A stretch of DNA of 64,000 nt from contig MNCI01011966.1 in NCBI GenBank assembly GCA_015680685.1, forward strand, positions 151,078 to 215,077, read 5' to 3'. Source of the DNA: Gnetum montanum (Eukaryota > Streptophyta > Gnetopsida > Gnetales > Gnetaceae). The position numbers were made by a program, and so were the translations under genes. Each line of letters begins with the position of its first letter. Within the stretch, counting starts at the first letter, position 1. Positions 49,332-61,752 of the stretch are shown here, in pieces. Under the pieces are notes generated by a model that was given only the letters and a program-made list of their open reading frames with translations, made no database searches and was not told where the DNA came from.

Positions 49332-49349
49332 TGGCATTATTACTAAGGA
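49332..49349 (+). other. E4 primer binding site, decayed tRNA-Asp type
   Basis: TGGCATTATTACTAAGGA matches the tRNA-Asp site at 10 of 18 bases; all eight changes are C-to-T or G-to-A. The call rests on its place one base after the LTR and on the sibling elements. Confidence 0.6.
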
Positions 49350-49479
49350 CTTTAGTTAGCTACATGTGCTATTTAGGACTTAGTAAAATTATTTAAATCA
49401 TTGTAACAAACCCATCAAAGCTAAATCATTCAACTAAAAAAGTATATTTCAAGCACACAATTTTTCTTAAATATCTAAA

Positions 49480-51850
49480 ATGACTTCTTCTCACAAGGAT
49501 GATTCTCCGCAGTGATGCAACATACATCCAATCAACAAAGGAACAAACGATCAAATTAGCTAGTGTTCCAAAAATGCATAATGATAAATACTCATCTTAA
49601 TAATTAGGTACTAGACTTCACATTTATCTTGCATCAAGTTGAACAGTAGTAGTAGAGGAACATGGAAGGCAACATTATGTTACCACCCGATCGACCAGTT
49701 CCTATGATGCATTACCAAACTCTTATGAGGTTGGGCATCTAAGGACTAAATGTTGAATATGTTGTGTAGGATCATGACTATCAGGACTACCATCCCCCTG
49801 AGGCACAACACAAAAGAGATTAGCAATAGGAGAGGCACTATGAAGCTTTGAAGGGGAAACAGTTCAATAACCCCTTGTTCTTGCTAGGCCAAGAGGTCAA
49901 TGAGGATCCCTTTTCTAGGGGTTCTCAATTTACTAACTCTCCTTCCCTTGGTTTTGAATGAAGGGGGAACCAAAATTTATAATCCACTACAAACAATCCT
50001 GGTTTAGGCAAGAATGGACCCCATGATCATGGGGGATCCAAAGGTGGGAGTCATGGCAAGGATGAGGACAAGAATCATGATGATGATTGTGGTTGTAACC
50101 ACAAAAGATGGAATGGTAGGAACCATGGCAATGCTAGTCCTTCTTCATCTTCACCTTCAACATCCTCCTCTTCCTCCTCTAACTTTAACCAAAGCCACAA
50201 AGGATGTAACTATGATAAAGGTGACTAATAGGACAAATATGATCATAGTGTCCATCAAACTACTCAAGACCAAGGGGCAGCAAAGGCAATCATAGACATC
50301 ATGGTCATAACAAAGGCCATAACTATGATGAGCCTTTTCTTGTAACTTGAAATATGCTAAACATCATAGAGGTAGTGAGAATTCCAACAAGGCACATGAA
50401 AGATAGCAGAATCAAATGGTTGCATATGAACAATATTCCCAACTTCAAAAGGGGATACAACTTAGATCCACAAAACCATCTTAAAGCCTTTCATGATGCC
50501 TATGCCTTATAGAGCATGGAGAATGAACGGAAAAAATTAAACATATTCCCAAGGACACTCATTAAAAAATCTAAAATTTGGTACCTATCCTTGGAGCCAA
50601 AATCAATTTGTAGATAGAGTACGATGGTTAAACTCTTCAAAAACAAGTATCAAATGTACTTTAGAGTGTCTAACCTGAGAAAGAAAATCCAAGGTTGGAA
50701 ACAAGGAACACATTAACCCTTGGATGCAGCCATGAATAGGTACTATTCTCTCTTGCAACGATGTCCTAACCATGATTTTTCTCAAAGGGAGTAGCTTTGC
50801 CATATTATAAATGGGCTCTAAACAAAAACAAGGAGAAATCTTGGGATTTATGCCCAAGGGAGACTTTTAGAATTAAGGGCATATCAAATTCAAATGTTGA
50901 TAGAGTAGGTAGCCAAAGAAGAAGAAGAGTTGAGAGAAAGAGAAAGTACAAAGGAGTATAATAGAGATCCTTCCATCAGAAAAAGTGAGGTTTGGTTCTA
51001 TGATAATGAAGATGGGGCCACACTTGATGAGGTGGTGCAATGAAAGACCTTGTCAATTCAAAAGTATTTTCAAAAAGTTTCAATCAAGGTAGATAAAATA
51101 TGGGACTCTTTGAATGAAAAGTTCCAAACTACTCTAAAAGTAGTAGAAGAATCCAAAGAGAAACATAGTAATTATGATCATAGGAGAAGAAAGAAAGATG
51201 AATGTACCCACTAAAGGGGTAAGGGAAAGGTTTCTATAATAGAGGAGGTAGTGGAGTCTGAAATAGATGATGATGGTGGATGTGACATTTGCAAATACAA
51301 ACATCCTAAGGGATGTTATCGCATTATGTCACACTTGTAGGACTCATGGATGTATTCTCTAAGTCCTAGATAGGTAAGAAGGGAAGCACCTAGAAGGTTG
51401 CATTATCTTTAAGGTAACCCTAAGCAGTTCCATCAATAAAAAGCCTACTATCCAAGTGGAGTTCCACCACAACCTTATGAGCAATATCATTAGTGGCAAC
51501 ACCCACAGTCTTAGGAGATGCCACCACTAAGCAATGGTAACCTTACTGGTAGCCTAATTCATATGGGTACTATGTTTAGCAACTCATTTCTCCATGTGAC
51601 TCTTCCACTCACACTTCATTCTAGTATCACTACTATCCTTCTTAATACTACAAAGCCCAATCTCCAAGAGGGGAATCCCCATTTCCTCACTACCCTTCTC
51701 ATCCTTCTACACATGTCCCTCCACCCTCAACTTAATTACCACCTACTCCATCCATGCAAGGTGAAATTCCAACATAGCTATAGCAATGTAATACAACTAG
51801 GCATATCAATTGAATATGTCTATGAGGGCTTTGTAGGATTGTTGATTTAA
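49480..51850 (+). pseudogene. E4 gag (degenerate)
   Basis: Probable start at ATG 49480 (MTSSHKDD), in the position of the E3 and E6 starts. It continues with stops through QPVPMMHYQT-like and EAQHKRD blocks and a serine-rich tract (50136-50180). The gag core lies at 50440-51100 (NPQNHLKAFHDAYAL-like, then IYAQGRLLELRAYQIQ and VAKEEEELRERES). The C-terminal part is histidine- and proline-rich to about 51850. The part 50820-51100 is closely related to E1 gag (EYNRDPSIRK shared). Confidence 0.75.
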
Positions 51851-51879
51851 AAGAATGGTAGCAACCAAGAATCTCTCAA

Positions 51880-54050
51880 TAGAAAATTGGTAGTAGGGTG
51901 GAAGTCTTCATGGATGACTTCTCCACCTATGGTGCTACATTCGAGTAATCCTAGGACCTCCTTAAGCAAGTGCTAAAAAGATGTGTGGAGACCAATATTT
52001 AACTCAATTGGCAAAAAAGCCATCTAATGGTCCAAGAGGGTATTATCTTAGGGAATAAAGTATCACAATAAGGGATTGAATGGTCCCTAAAAAAATAAGG
52101 ATTGTCCAAGAAATTACTCTCGAACCAGAAACTATCAAAGATGTCCATTCATTCCTTGATCACACTAGCTACTACTGATGCTTCATAAAGAATTTCTATA
52201 AGATCATCAAACCATTGGTGAAGCTTATAAAGAAGGATGCTCAATTCATCTAGATTGAGAAATGCAAAAATGCATTCTAGCAACTCAAAAAAAAAGCTCT
52301 TAGAAACTACAATTCTATGAGCACCTAATTGGTTTAAAACATTCCACATCATGATGGATGCCTCAAATTATGCTTTGGGAGACATGCTAATGTAGTTCAG
52401 CAATTAGAAATTTCCTTACTACATCCACTGTGCAAGCTAAAGCATTGTGGATGCATAGCTAAATTACACCACAACAAAAAAAGAATTAATGGTGGTGGTG
52501 TATGCCTTGGAGAAATTCAAGCACTATGTGCTTGGGTACAAGGTGTTTATGCACATAAATCATAATATAATTTGGTTCCTAATGAAGAAATCGATGATGA
52601 GCCCTTATGTCATATGGTGGCTTGTGACCTTGCAGGAATTCAAACTCATAATGGTAGATCGAAAGGAAAGTGAGAACGTGGTCGTCGATTACTTATCTCA
52701 ATTAAGATGGGATAACAAAGAGAAGGAGAGGTCACTTTCTAATCAATTTTCAAATGAACTCCTCTTTGCTTGTGCTATAAATAAACATGTGCCCACTAAA
52801 CCTAATTGGTACAATGGCATTCTCACATATCTTCTCACTTAGAAGATGCCATAAGAGTTGGACCACGTGAAGAAACAAGAATTTCTTCACTACGTGTAAT
52901 GCTTCATGAAAATCAAAAAATACCTTTACAATATATGTGAAAATGGCCTAGTTCATTGGTGTGTCCCTGATATTGATTAGCAACATCTTCTCCAAGACAC
53001 TCGCGGGGGCCCTTATAGGGGCCACTATGCTAGAAGATGCATGGCCATTAAGATCATAATGGTAGGGTATTATTGGCCAACACTCTTCAGAGATACTCAC
53101 CAATTCATCCACTCTTGTGAATGCTACTAATGTGATGGTGGAATGACCACTCAAATGGAGGGACCTTAGTAGTGGATTTAACCGATAGAACCCTTCAACA
53201 TCTAGGGCATTAAATTCATGGATCCCATCACATTCATGTCAAATGAAAACACATGCATCATAGTTGTTATTAACTATTATACAAAATGGGCAAAAGAAAT
53301 AGCTATCACTTACGATACATCTTCTACAGTTGCTCTATTTGTACAAAAAAATGTTGTAAATAGGTTTGGGGTGCCATGTGCACTAAATTCTAATAATGAT
53401 ACTCACTTTATAGGAACCACCTTTCGAAAATTCATGTAACACTTAGGCGTAGAACATAAATTAACAATACCCAACTCCCCCAAGCCAGCTATTAAGCTAA
53501 GGTTACAAATAGGGAGATCATTAAGATCTCAACAAGAACAATTAGCAAATATATAAGAGACTAAAGCACTAAACTTAATGATGCCCTTTGTGCCTAGTGC
53601 TCAATATGAAAACTCCCTATAAGTTATTCTCCCTATGAGTTGGTGTATGGGAAACTACCAACTCTTCCTATTCAATCTGAGCTTCATACAATTTCAATAG
53701 CTTGTAACCTTAACCTTGACCTTAGTCTAGAATAGAATGAAATACTAATTAACCTTGATGTACTAGATGAAAATCGATTGGTGGCCCTATCCTTGAATGA
53801 ACTGCACAAAATAGTCAATAAGCAACACCATGACCTCAAAATAAGGAAGGTAAAATTTCAACCAAGAGACAAGGTCCTTTACTAGAATCCCATACATGTG
53901 CCATAATGAACTAAGTTCTAGACATTGTGGGAATTATTTTACATCATCTATGAAACCTTTCCTTCTAGGACCATGTTGATTTGCAAACTTGAAAGCCCAA
54001 ATAAGAAACTACTAGTTAACATGTAACAAATTAAACCTTTCCATGAGCCT
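51880..54050 (+). pseudogene. E4 RT (C-terminal half), RNase H and integrase, degenerate
   Basis: Begins abruptly at VEVFMDDFSTYGATF (51900), so the catalytic DD box is present but the fingers and protease are not. LNWQKSHLMVQEGIILG and thumb remnants follow. RNase H starts at MMDASNYALG (52350), with a TTTKKELMVVVYALEKFKHY block at 52470-52530 and a VDRKESENVVVDYLSQL end at 52650-52700. Integrase runs 52880-53960: CGGHY-like GGPYRGHYARR, YYWPTLFRD, SCECY, then DPITFMSNENTCI, NYYTKWAKE and NSNNDTHFIGTTF. Several stops and frame changes. Confidence 0.82.
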
Positions 54051-56161
54051 AAGAGAGCCAATGACTACAATAGCTCCTTGGATGGACAAGCATGCTCTAT
54101 ATTTTAGATCTCCTCCTTCCAACTTAGTTTTTGGGGAGATGTCCATCCATATTGATCAATCAAAGTGGATTCTCAATTTTTACACCTTTTTTTTTACACG
54201 TTCTTTATTACCCTTTTTGTTTTACACCATTTTTTGTTTTGCACTGTCTTTAGTATGTTTTATATTTTTTTAATATTATTTGATTTATTTTATATTTTAA
54301 TTATTTTTGTTTTTATTTTTTTAATGTTTTCTAAATATTTTCCTTTATCGCCAATAGGACACAAAGATGCTCTAGCTGCTATTTATGGTGGTTTGTACTT
54401 CTTGTTTTTTATTGCTAATGTATAGCTTCTATCTTTGAATTTTGATGATTGATAACTAAGACATGGTCTATTTTTCATAGAATAGCTAGTGAGTCCACAC
54501 AATCCACCCATCCATAAAACTCTATGGTGCTCCTTATTTTGGAAATATGAGGCTCCTTCCTTAATAAGAACTTTAATGAACTTGTGACCTTGGTAGTTTT
54601 CAAACTTTTGAAGGATTGAATGGATTGACAAGGGTGCAACTTCAAGGGGATTTGATGCTATCTATACTTACCTAATCTCTTGAGTGCATGATTGTTTTCA
54701 CAAATTTCTTATCATTCCACTGTCAACCAATAATAGAAAGCTAAAGTCCTTACATTGTGTGGTTCCCATGCAAAAATCATAAAAATATAAAATTCAAAAA
54801 AATAAAAAAATAAAAAAATGATAAAAATTCAAATCACACCCCTTAGACTCAATAATAGGCTACAAGCACTTGTTATGGGACTAGAAATACATATTAGCCA
54901 TGTCTGAAGGTCCTCTCTAACTAAGGTTCTTTCTCACTTCCTGCTTCTCTTTTCTTCTCTTTTAGGAATGATGATTGATATATGGGAGCATTCTTATGTC
55001 TCAAGGGAATGGACTTGTCTTAGAGTATTAATGCAAAGTCACTTGAAGTGGTTGGTTTTGATCTAGACTAAGGATTAACATTATCGGTTCACCTTAAACA
55101 TAAAATCCATAAGGGAATTCATGTGACCATAATACAGAACTCCATTCCACTCTCCTCATCATCCACTAATGCTATCCATTTTTCACCTCACTATTGATTT
55201 TTCATGTTTTTTTCAATGTCTCAGTTTGATGTGTCAAAATTTTTAGGTAGATTCTTCTAGGATTCAGTCCTTAACTTTCCATAAACATTAATCAACCATG
55301 AGGCCCACAAACTCCTTGGTTTGAGGATATGCAAGCCAAAAAAGGACATGAGCTTGCTATTGGAAGGACCCACTTACATTTTTCTTGGTTGGACTAGTTA
55401 AGTTCTTTATCCTTAGGCATTTGTGCATTCAATTCCTTCTGCATTCCCCATCAGCTACATCCAGCTATGTGCTCCTTAATGGCATTTCTCCAACAACATT
55501 CATTCTCTAAACCTAAAAACTCCAGTTTTGTACATAATCTAGCCCTCTTCCTTTGTATCATCATGTTCATAACATTTCTGGGTCTCTAGCATCATCAATT
55601 TCATGCTTAAACTCCTTCATTTTATCATTATTTTCAAACTAAAAATTTTTTATTACAAGCCCCATCAATGGAATCTTTTCTACAAATCCCACTGCATTGA
55701 TGCAATCCCATCGATCTAATATAAAGATCCTATAAACAAGTAACCATACTTTCACAATTGCTCACAAATGAGAGGGGAGATTTTATATTTTTTAGAGCTC
55801 AAAACCTTCTAGAGCTCATAACTTTCAAACCTTTTGTTTGATTACCCTCATTCTTCAATCCTATAGCTATCAAAGCTAAACTTGTTATCATGGGGGCCAC
55901 AAATCTTGGGTTTTTAACAAAAAAAATTTCAAATATTTCTAACTCCCACAAAGGTTTAACTAATAAACTAACATTAAAATAATTAATTTATGAAAGTTAA
56001 ACCCTTCCAAAAAAATTTGGTGACCTTCTTACCCAAATAATATTAAAATAATCAATCTTCCATGATCCTAACTTAGCCAAAATGTAACTGCCAAATGAGA
56101 TAATGTACCTAACAGTTATAAGTTACACATCACATGCTAATCCTTGGTTCTATTAACATAG
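54051..56161 (+). other. E4 spacer between pol and 3' ORF
   Basis: Begins with the integrase tail (WMDKHALYFRSPPSN near 54080-54125, related to E1 near 6600-6650), then a T-rich tract (54180-54350). The part at 54900-55100 resembles 5700-5990 of E1. No independent gene is supported; frames at 54165-54425 and 54383-54631 lack domains. Confidence 0.55.
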
Positions 56162-59003
56162 ATGGCACTAAAAGAAAAGCATCCATAGGAGGGAGGATGG
56201 TCCCAACCAAGGAAAAAATGGCCAGAAATTGAAAGGGACCAAGAATAGCCCCAAGAGAAAGCAATAGAAACCCATGCAACAAGACCTCTTTGGAAGGAGC
56301 TCCAAGTGGAACCTATCAAAAAAATTTCCAAAGGGGTTGCGCTAGAACAATCCCATTAAGATGATGCACCAAAGCCAAGACCGAACCTTGAGGTCACCTT
56401 GATAGAGTCCTACCTAAGCAAATTCCATCCAAGGAGGTTTAGAAAATCATGCTTCAAGAGCTAAACTTTGGACCCTCCTTGGAGTTTTCTTCTTTATAAG
56501 TCAAAGCTAAATTATAGGACTCTTTCATGTGGCCTATCATCACTTATAGTGGGGAGTGACACATGGAAGAGACATACCTTTTCTAGAAAAATTAGCAGGC
56601 CAGTTCCATGGTCAAAATCAAGGACATATCTATGTCCTACTTAGTGACAATACTCTATGAGGCCTTTAGGTCACCTAAAACTAGGGCCAATCTTGCACAA
56701 ATTCTAAAGAAAGTAAATCCAAGTGTCAAGAAAGGATGGACATAGCAGTGCTATGGAGTGAACCGTAAGGAGTTTGGTGTACTTACCATGATGAAACATT
56801 CATATTTCAAAATTGCATCCTTTCACCTTAACCCAATGATAAGGCCCAGCAAGGTCACAGCCTTCTCCACCCATGCATGTACTACTCTAAGTGAAAGATT
56901 CCTAGTCAATCTTCCATAATTAATCTATCTTAAGATAGAGAAGTGCTTCAAGGAAAAGGAACATTGAAGAAAGACACTCATATTTTAGTGCCTCATCAAA
57001 AAATTGTGCAAAAGGAGAGGCATAGCCTACTACACTAATGATGTAGTCTAACATGCTCCAACCACTTCCTAGGTGGAAATGATAAATGACAAAATGCTTG
57101 CAAAGGTGGTCTATGAAGAGGAGTAGTAACCACCACCTCCATCATCCAACCATGAGACAATGCCAAAGTCCCCTACTACCATCAAGCACATGTGTGAACT
57201 CCATAAGCATCTCTTCCAACAACAGTAGCAACAAGTAGGAATGAGTGGTGGTGATCCATCTTTGTACTAACGAACCATGAGCCACCTCAACAATGTGGCC
57301 CAAATAGTATGCTAGATGGAGGATGAAGCACCAAATTTCTCCACCCAACACATGTGAGTTCCTACAAGGTCAAATCCATGTGCTCAAGAGGTAATGGTGT
57401 CCATCTCATAATAACAATAATTCCTAGACATCTTTAGAAATACCACAACCTTTTTCGTGCATTTAAAGAAGGGTCAGGGGGGGACTATTCTAGTGATTCA
57501 GCACCAAGGGTAGGAGATAATGGCTAAATTGATTGCTAACAAAGTGGCTCAAGCACTCAATTCATATGTGGAACATGTACCAAATAGTTCTACACTTAGA
57601 GATGTGTAGACATCTGCAGGCATTGTTAGTAGAATATTGAGTACAACCCAACATGTTGAATTGCTGGATAAATTGCTAGGAACTAGGCAACTGATTCTGG
57701 ATGTCCTTGATCTTTTAAATACCATTACTGCTACATAGTCAGAGCTACTCGAGGTAAGGAACTAATGCATCATCATGAAGTAACAACTTGAAATAACCAA
57801 ATCAAAAAACTAGCACTTGGCTACGGATGTTGCTGAATTAAGCTTCTCAACCAAGCAATAACATGAAATAAAGCTTTTCAACAGCTTCAAGAAAAACTCA
57901 AAGAGGTTAAGAATGCTAACAAGTTGGTATTCTTTGGCCAGTTCCTAGCCAATGTCACAACCTAGAACCTTCAGAAGAACTTGGTCTAGACTCTTCATGA
58001 GAATGAGACCCTAACTGTACAAAATCATCGCTTGCAAAATGTTGATGCGGAGAAATAATAGATGTTTGAATTCATCCATTAATAGCAGAAGTAGCTTGCC
58101 AATGTTAACAATGAACTAAGGATGTTGGAAATAAATAATAGAAACCTCTTAATGGCGGAAGTCCATTCCTTATGCCAGAAGTTTGCAATAGAAATTGATG
58201 TCTAGAAAAATGAGGCTCTTAAGTTCAAAAGGGTGAAAAATCATTACATGGACCAAGTGGGATTGCAGAAAGAAATTAATGAAAAGCACATTCAATCGGC
58301 AAAGGAAAAATTCAATGAGGCCCGTAAATAGCTCTAGCAAGGAGGTGATTTCTAGTAGCCTATCTTTCATTGGGTGAACGAATACAATAAAGGTAAGATT
58401 TGCATGAAGGAGCTACACAATAAGTAAATGACTGATTATATGAAGCTCACCAACCTCTGATATGCAAACCTAGTGATGTTGACTGCTAGAAGGCTATTGT
58501 CAAAGTTGAAGAAGAAGGTTGCTAGCTTGCACTTGTTGCATGAGAAAGAGTTCAAACATCACAAAGAAACCAAGCAAAAGCTTGAGGTTGCAAATGCTAA
58601 GCTCAACATTCACAAGGAGTGATTCAAAAATTATAGATTAATTGCTAAGAACTTGGCCAAGATGTTAAATGACTACAAGGAGTTATATAATGCACTCTAG
58701 GTGCTTAACATCAAACGTAAATAGTTCGTTACCTAGTTTGTCAATGTGAAGGTGTTCTTCCGTACAATGCCCTATCCATGGGATATTCCCATTTTGGTCC
58801 ACATTGGTGAAGCAATGTGGACCGTGAATGATCCCTACACTAATGAGGAGAAGATGAAGGCATTGTTAAACACCTTTCACCTTCAACCAAAAGTGACAAT
58901 TGTAGTAGGCCAAACACAATTACTACCTCAACAACCACATGTGCTCGAAGTAGGAGAAGGTTCTTTGGAAACTCAAGAGCCTCCATTACCTAGGATCATA
59001 TGA
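56162..59003 (+). pseudogene. E4 3' ORF, env-position coiled-coil protein (degenerate)
   Basis: Counterpart of E3 40592-43378. The probable start is ATG 56162. Conserved blocks are RTMSHLNNVAQIV (57267-57310; SMSHLRAIAKMV in E3), GGTILVIQHQG (57478-57510; GATVVVMQHQN in E3) and the C-terminus from 58746, with PYPWDIP, MWTVNDPYTNEEK and LPRII then TGA at 59001-59003. Much of 57600-58700 is E-, K-, N- and L-rich and probably coiled coil. Unlike E3 it needs at least one net frameshift as well as many stops. Function unknown; the shared ends show it is a real family gene. Confidence 0.65.
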
Positions 59004-59235
59004 TTTTCTTCCTCATCTTTAAGCCATCAAATGAGTTGTGTTGCCATTTTTCTCATGGTGTTCAATTTTGTTGTCTTGAACACCAAAGTTTTCTAATGAT
59101 TGTAACTCAGTTTTTGTTGTGTTTGTTTTGTGTATCTGAAGTTAGTCAATAATCCCATACCTTCCCAAAACTTTGTAAAGAACTTGTTCCTCCTTTATTC
59201 ACTCAAGGATAATTTTTTATTCAATTGTGAAGGTA
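59004..59235 (+). other. E4 3' leader
   Basis: Carries AATAATCCCATACCTTCCC (59149) and CTCAAGGATAATTTTTTATTCAATTGTGAAGGTA directly before the LTR, the weakened form of the E1 and E3 leader. The purine-rich GTGAAGG is the likely polypurine side. Confidence 0.55.
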
Positions 59236-60093
59236 TGATGAATCATGTTGTTAGGTTGCGTCAATGGGATACTGTCGATGCAACCCTATCAATGGAATCC
59301 CATTGATGTAGGGGTTGCCATGTTAATGAGTACCTATTGATGTGGCACACTATTTTTTCCTATAAATGTGCACCTACCCATTGCATTTATGATAATCTTT
59401 CCTTAGTTTTAGTGAAGTTCTTGTAGGTTTTCCCTTTAAAATTTAGAATATTTTCTAAGTACCCATAGTAGAAGTCAAAGAAGTATATAGATCTTTACTC
59501 GAGTACTAATGTACCTAAGCACCTCAGTGTGAACAGTAACAAAGATGAGCTTTTATGATCAAACCTTGTAGCACTTGGAATAGATTAATTTTTTCCTTAT
59601 ACATTTAATATTCATGTATTTACTTTAATGTTTCTAAGTAATTAAATAATATCAATTACATAGTGGACATAAGTACAACCACTTCAAGTATACGTTTAAT
59701 GCTTGGTAATCCTAGTGGCACCTAACGTTTGGTAACCCAATAATGCTATAACGTATTTAGGATTTGTATGAAAAGTGAGAACATATGCTTATATTAAAAT
59801 TAGTTAAATATTAGCTAGTTATTATATTAATTAATCATTTAATTACTTTATTCTTATTCGTAGGAAACTTAAATAATAAAAAATAAAATGGTATAAATTA
59901 GATGCCTCAGTTACACTTAATCATACACTTGTAATTCATAAGTTAAACTAAGAAGACAATGATTGTAATGGTTAGATTCACCTCCTAGAACCTAGTGTAC
60001 TTAGAGAGATAAAGTCTATGGAATTTGATTGGATCACTTAGTGAATGTTAGTGATTCGTATGGTTGGACATTAGGTATACTCACTGCTCATCA
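59236..60093 (+). repeat. E4 3' LTR
   Basis: 858 bp, TGATGAATCATG to CTGCTCATCA. It contains a near-perfect palindrome, ATCAATGGAATCCCATTGAT (59288-59307), and an extra GGATACTGTCGATGC copy missing from the 5' LTR. The TATA-like box CTATAAATG is at about 59362. Confidence 0.92.
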
Positions 60094-60129
60094 ATGATGA
60101 AGCTAGTTTTACTTTTATTGTTATATCAA

Positions 60130-60746
60130 TTATTTCTACTAACAATAATGTTATGTAGGTAGAGCTTCCAAAATATATGCTAGGCTTGAAGGAGAAAATT
60201 TCCAAGGTGTTCAAGTAAAAATTAAATGGATAGCCACTAATGAAGAATGTACAATACCAAATTGATTTTATCCATGGTGCTACCATTTCAAATAAGAGGG
60301 CATATCAAATTATACCAAATTAGCAAGTAGAATTGAAAAGGCAAGTAGAAAAGTTACTTAAAACTTATTTCATGAAGGAATTCATTTCATCTTATGTAGT
60401 TCTAGCAATTCTTGTGCAAAAGAAGTATAGTGAAAAATGGAGAATATGCATTCATTCAAGAGTAGTAAACAAAATCAAAAGGAGGTACATAGTTCCTACT
60501 CCAAGGATGGATGATATCCTTGATGTTCATACTAATTCAAAAGTCTTTACCAAAATTAATTTGAAGAGTGGTTACATTTAAATTTGGATCAAACTTGGTG
60601 ATGAATGGAAGATAGTTTTCAACACATCAAATGGATTGTTTCAGTGGTTCGTGATGCCATGTGGGCTTACAAATGCACCTGATACATTCATGAGGTCAAT
60701 GCATGATGCTCTAAAACATTCGATTGGTAAGTATTGTATTATTTTT
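60130..60746 (+). pseudogene. E5 reverse transcriptase, N-terminal half
   Basis: Resumes after E4. Readable blocks are IDFIHGATISNKRAYQ near 60260-60310, the fingers (VEKLLKTYFMKEFISSYVV) from 60340, KKYSEKWRICIHSRVVNKI, then VFTKINLKSGY (60541-60578), FNTSNGLFQWFVMPCGLTNAP at 60618-60680 and TFMRSMHDAL. The R-x-C-I-D motif reads RICIH and the D of F-K-x-D-L is N, so two key acidic residues are lost. It stops before the catalytic DD box because E6 starts at 60747. Confidence 0.82.
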
Positions 60747-61627
60747 TGTTAGTCATGTTTTACAAAGCTACAATATCAGATATCCAATATTGAGGCCATG
60801 ATGTTGGGTATCTGATATCAAGGCACAACATTTGAAGTTGAGCATCTGATATTGCCCCTTCCATGCTAGCCTATAAATACCACACTCGGATACATGGTTG
60901 GGACATGGTTGATAGATTTTAGATAGCTTTTTCATAGATTTTTGATTTCTAGTTCTATTATTTTCTGGTGCATGTTTGCAATGTGATGTTAAGCAATTGT
61001 ACAACATCCTTATTTGAGTGTAATGTACTTGGATGCATTTCATGATTGAAAATAAATATTGAGACTATTTTTATCATTGTAGCATCCACTTAGATTTATT
61101 ATTTTTTTAATTTTTTAATTGTTTATTATTTTCATTAGTCAATGCTTCCATTTATTGGTCTTTATGCTTCATGTCATTAAGCAAAATGAGTATGACTAAT
61201 TGTGAGTGCTTAAGTGTAATTACTTGGTAATCTAGTAGTGTATCATTTGGTAAGCCCAGTGACATACACTTAGTAATCCAAACGATAGTTACATGAAGTC
61301 TAAGAAATGTGCAAACAATTAGAAATGGATACTCATTGCACATAGGCTAGTTTAGATTTTACTTTCCACTGTTAATAAGCTTAATTAATTAATCTCTTTA
61401 TTACTATTATGAGTAGCTTACAGCCAGTCAACATCAATCACACACCTCGCTTTAGAGTAAACCATGCATGACAAAGCTACCACTAGTCCAAGTGGGAAGA
61501 CAATGAACTATAATTAAGGCATACCACTTTATACATACAACTAGTCCCATCCATAGAATTCAATTGGATCATGTGTGAACACTTATCATTTGTATGGTTA
61601 GGCATAGGGGTACCTCACTACTCATCA
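60747..61627 (+). repeat. E6 5' LTR
   Basis: About 881 bp from TGTTAGTCATG to CTACTCATCA. The start is placed by alignment with TGATGAGTCATC of E3 and by the break in E5 RT. The U3 has GATATC/CAATATTG palindromes at 60772-60855 just before the TATA box CTATAAATA (60871-60879). The flanking TTTTT (60742-60746) is the expected left duplication; the right copy is outside the window. Confidence 0.85.
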
Positions 61628-61628
61628 T

Positions 61629-61646
61629 TTGCACCATTGTCAAAGA
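61629..61646 (+). other. E6 primer binding site, decayed tRNA-Asp type
   Basis: TTGCACCATTGTCAAAGA matches the tRNA-Asp site at 11 of 18 bases, one base after the LTR. All but one of the changes are transitions. Confidence 0.6.
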
Positions 61647-61752
61647 TGGTGCTAGTTATCTAAATTTTTTATATCATACATGATCACTGCAAATGCATTA
61701 ATGATATATCTCTTAAAAAATATTAAATCATACACATAATTCACTAAAAATA

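Larger units (their letters stand above)
48507..60093 (+). mobile_element. Athila-like LTR element E4 with gag, partial pol and 3' ORF
   Basis: An 11.59-kb element, LTRs 48507-49330 and 59236-60093, with exact duplication ATGAT (48502-48506 and 60094-60098). Order: primer site, gag, RT (C-terminal half only), RNase H, integrase, 2-kb spacer, coiled-coil 3' ORF, 3' leader. Protease and the front of RT are missing between about 51850 and 51890. It shows the full gag, pol, 3' ORF order of the family, which E1 and E3 only show in parts. All frames are broken. It interrupts E5. Confidence 0.92.
45840..60746 (+). mobile_element. Ty3/Gypsy element E5, interrupted by E4 and cut by E6
   Basis: An element of a different Gypsy lineage, with its 5' LTR, primer site, gag and protease at 45840-48506 and its RT at 60099-60746. 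E4 (48507-60093) sits between protease and RT with duplication ATGAT. RT is cut at 60746 by the LTR of E6, so RNase H, integrase and the 3' LTR are not in the window. The tRNA-iMet-type primer site and the gag-knuckle-protease-RT order fit a chromovirus-like element; the lineage is not proven without the integrase end. Confidence 0.75.
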
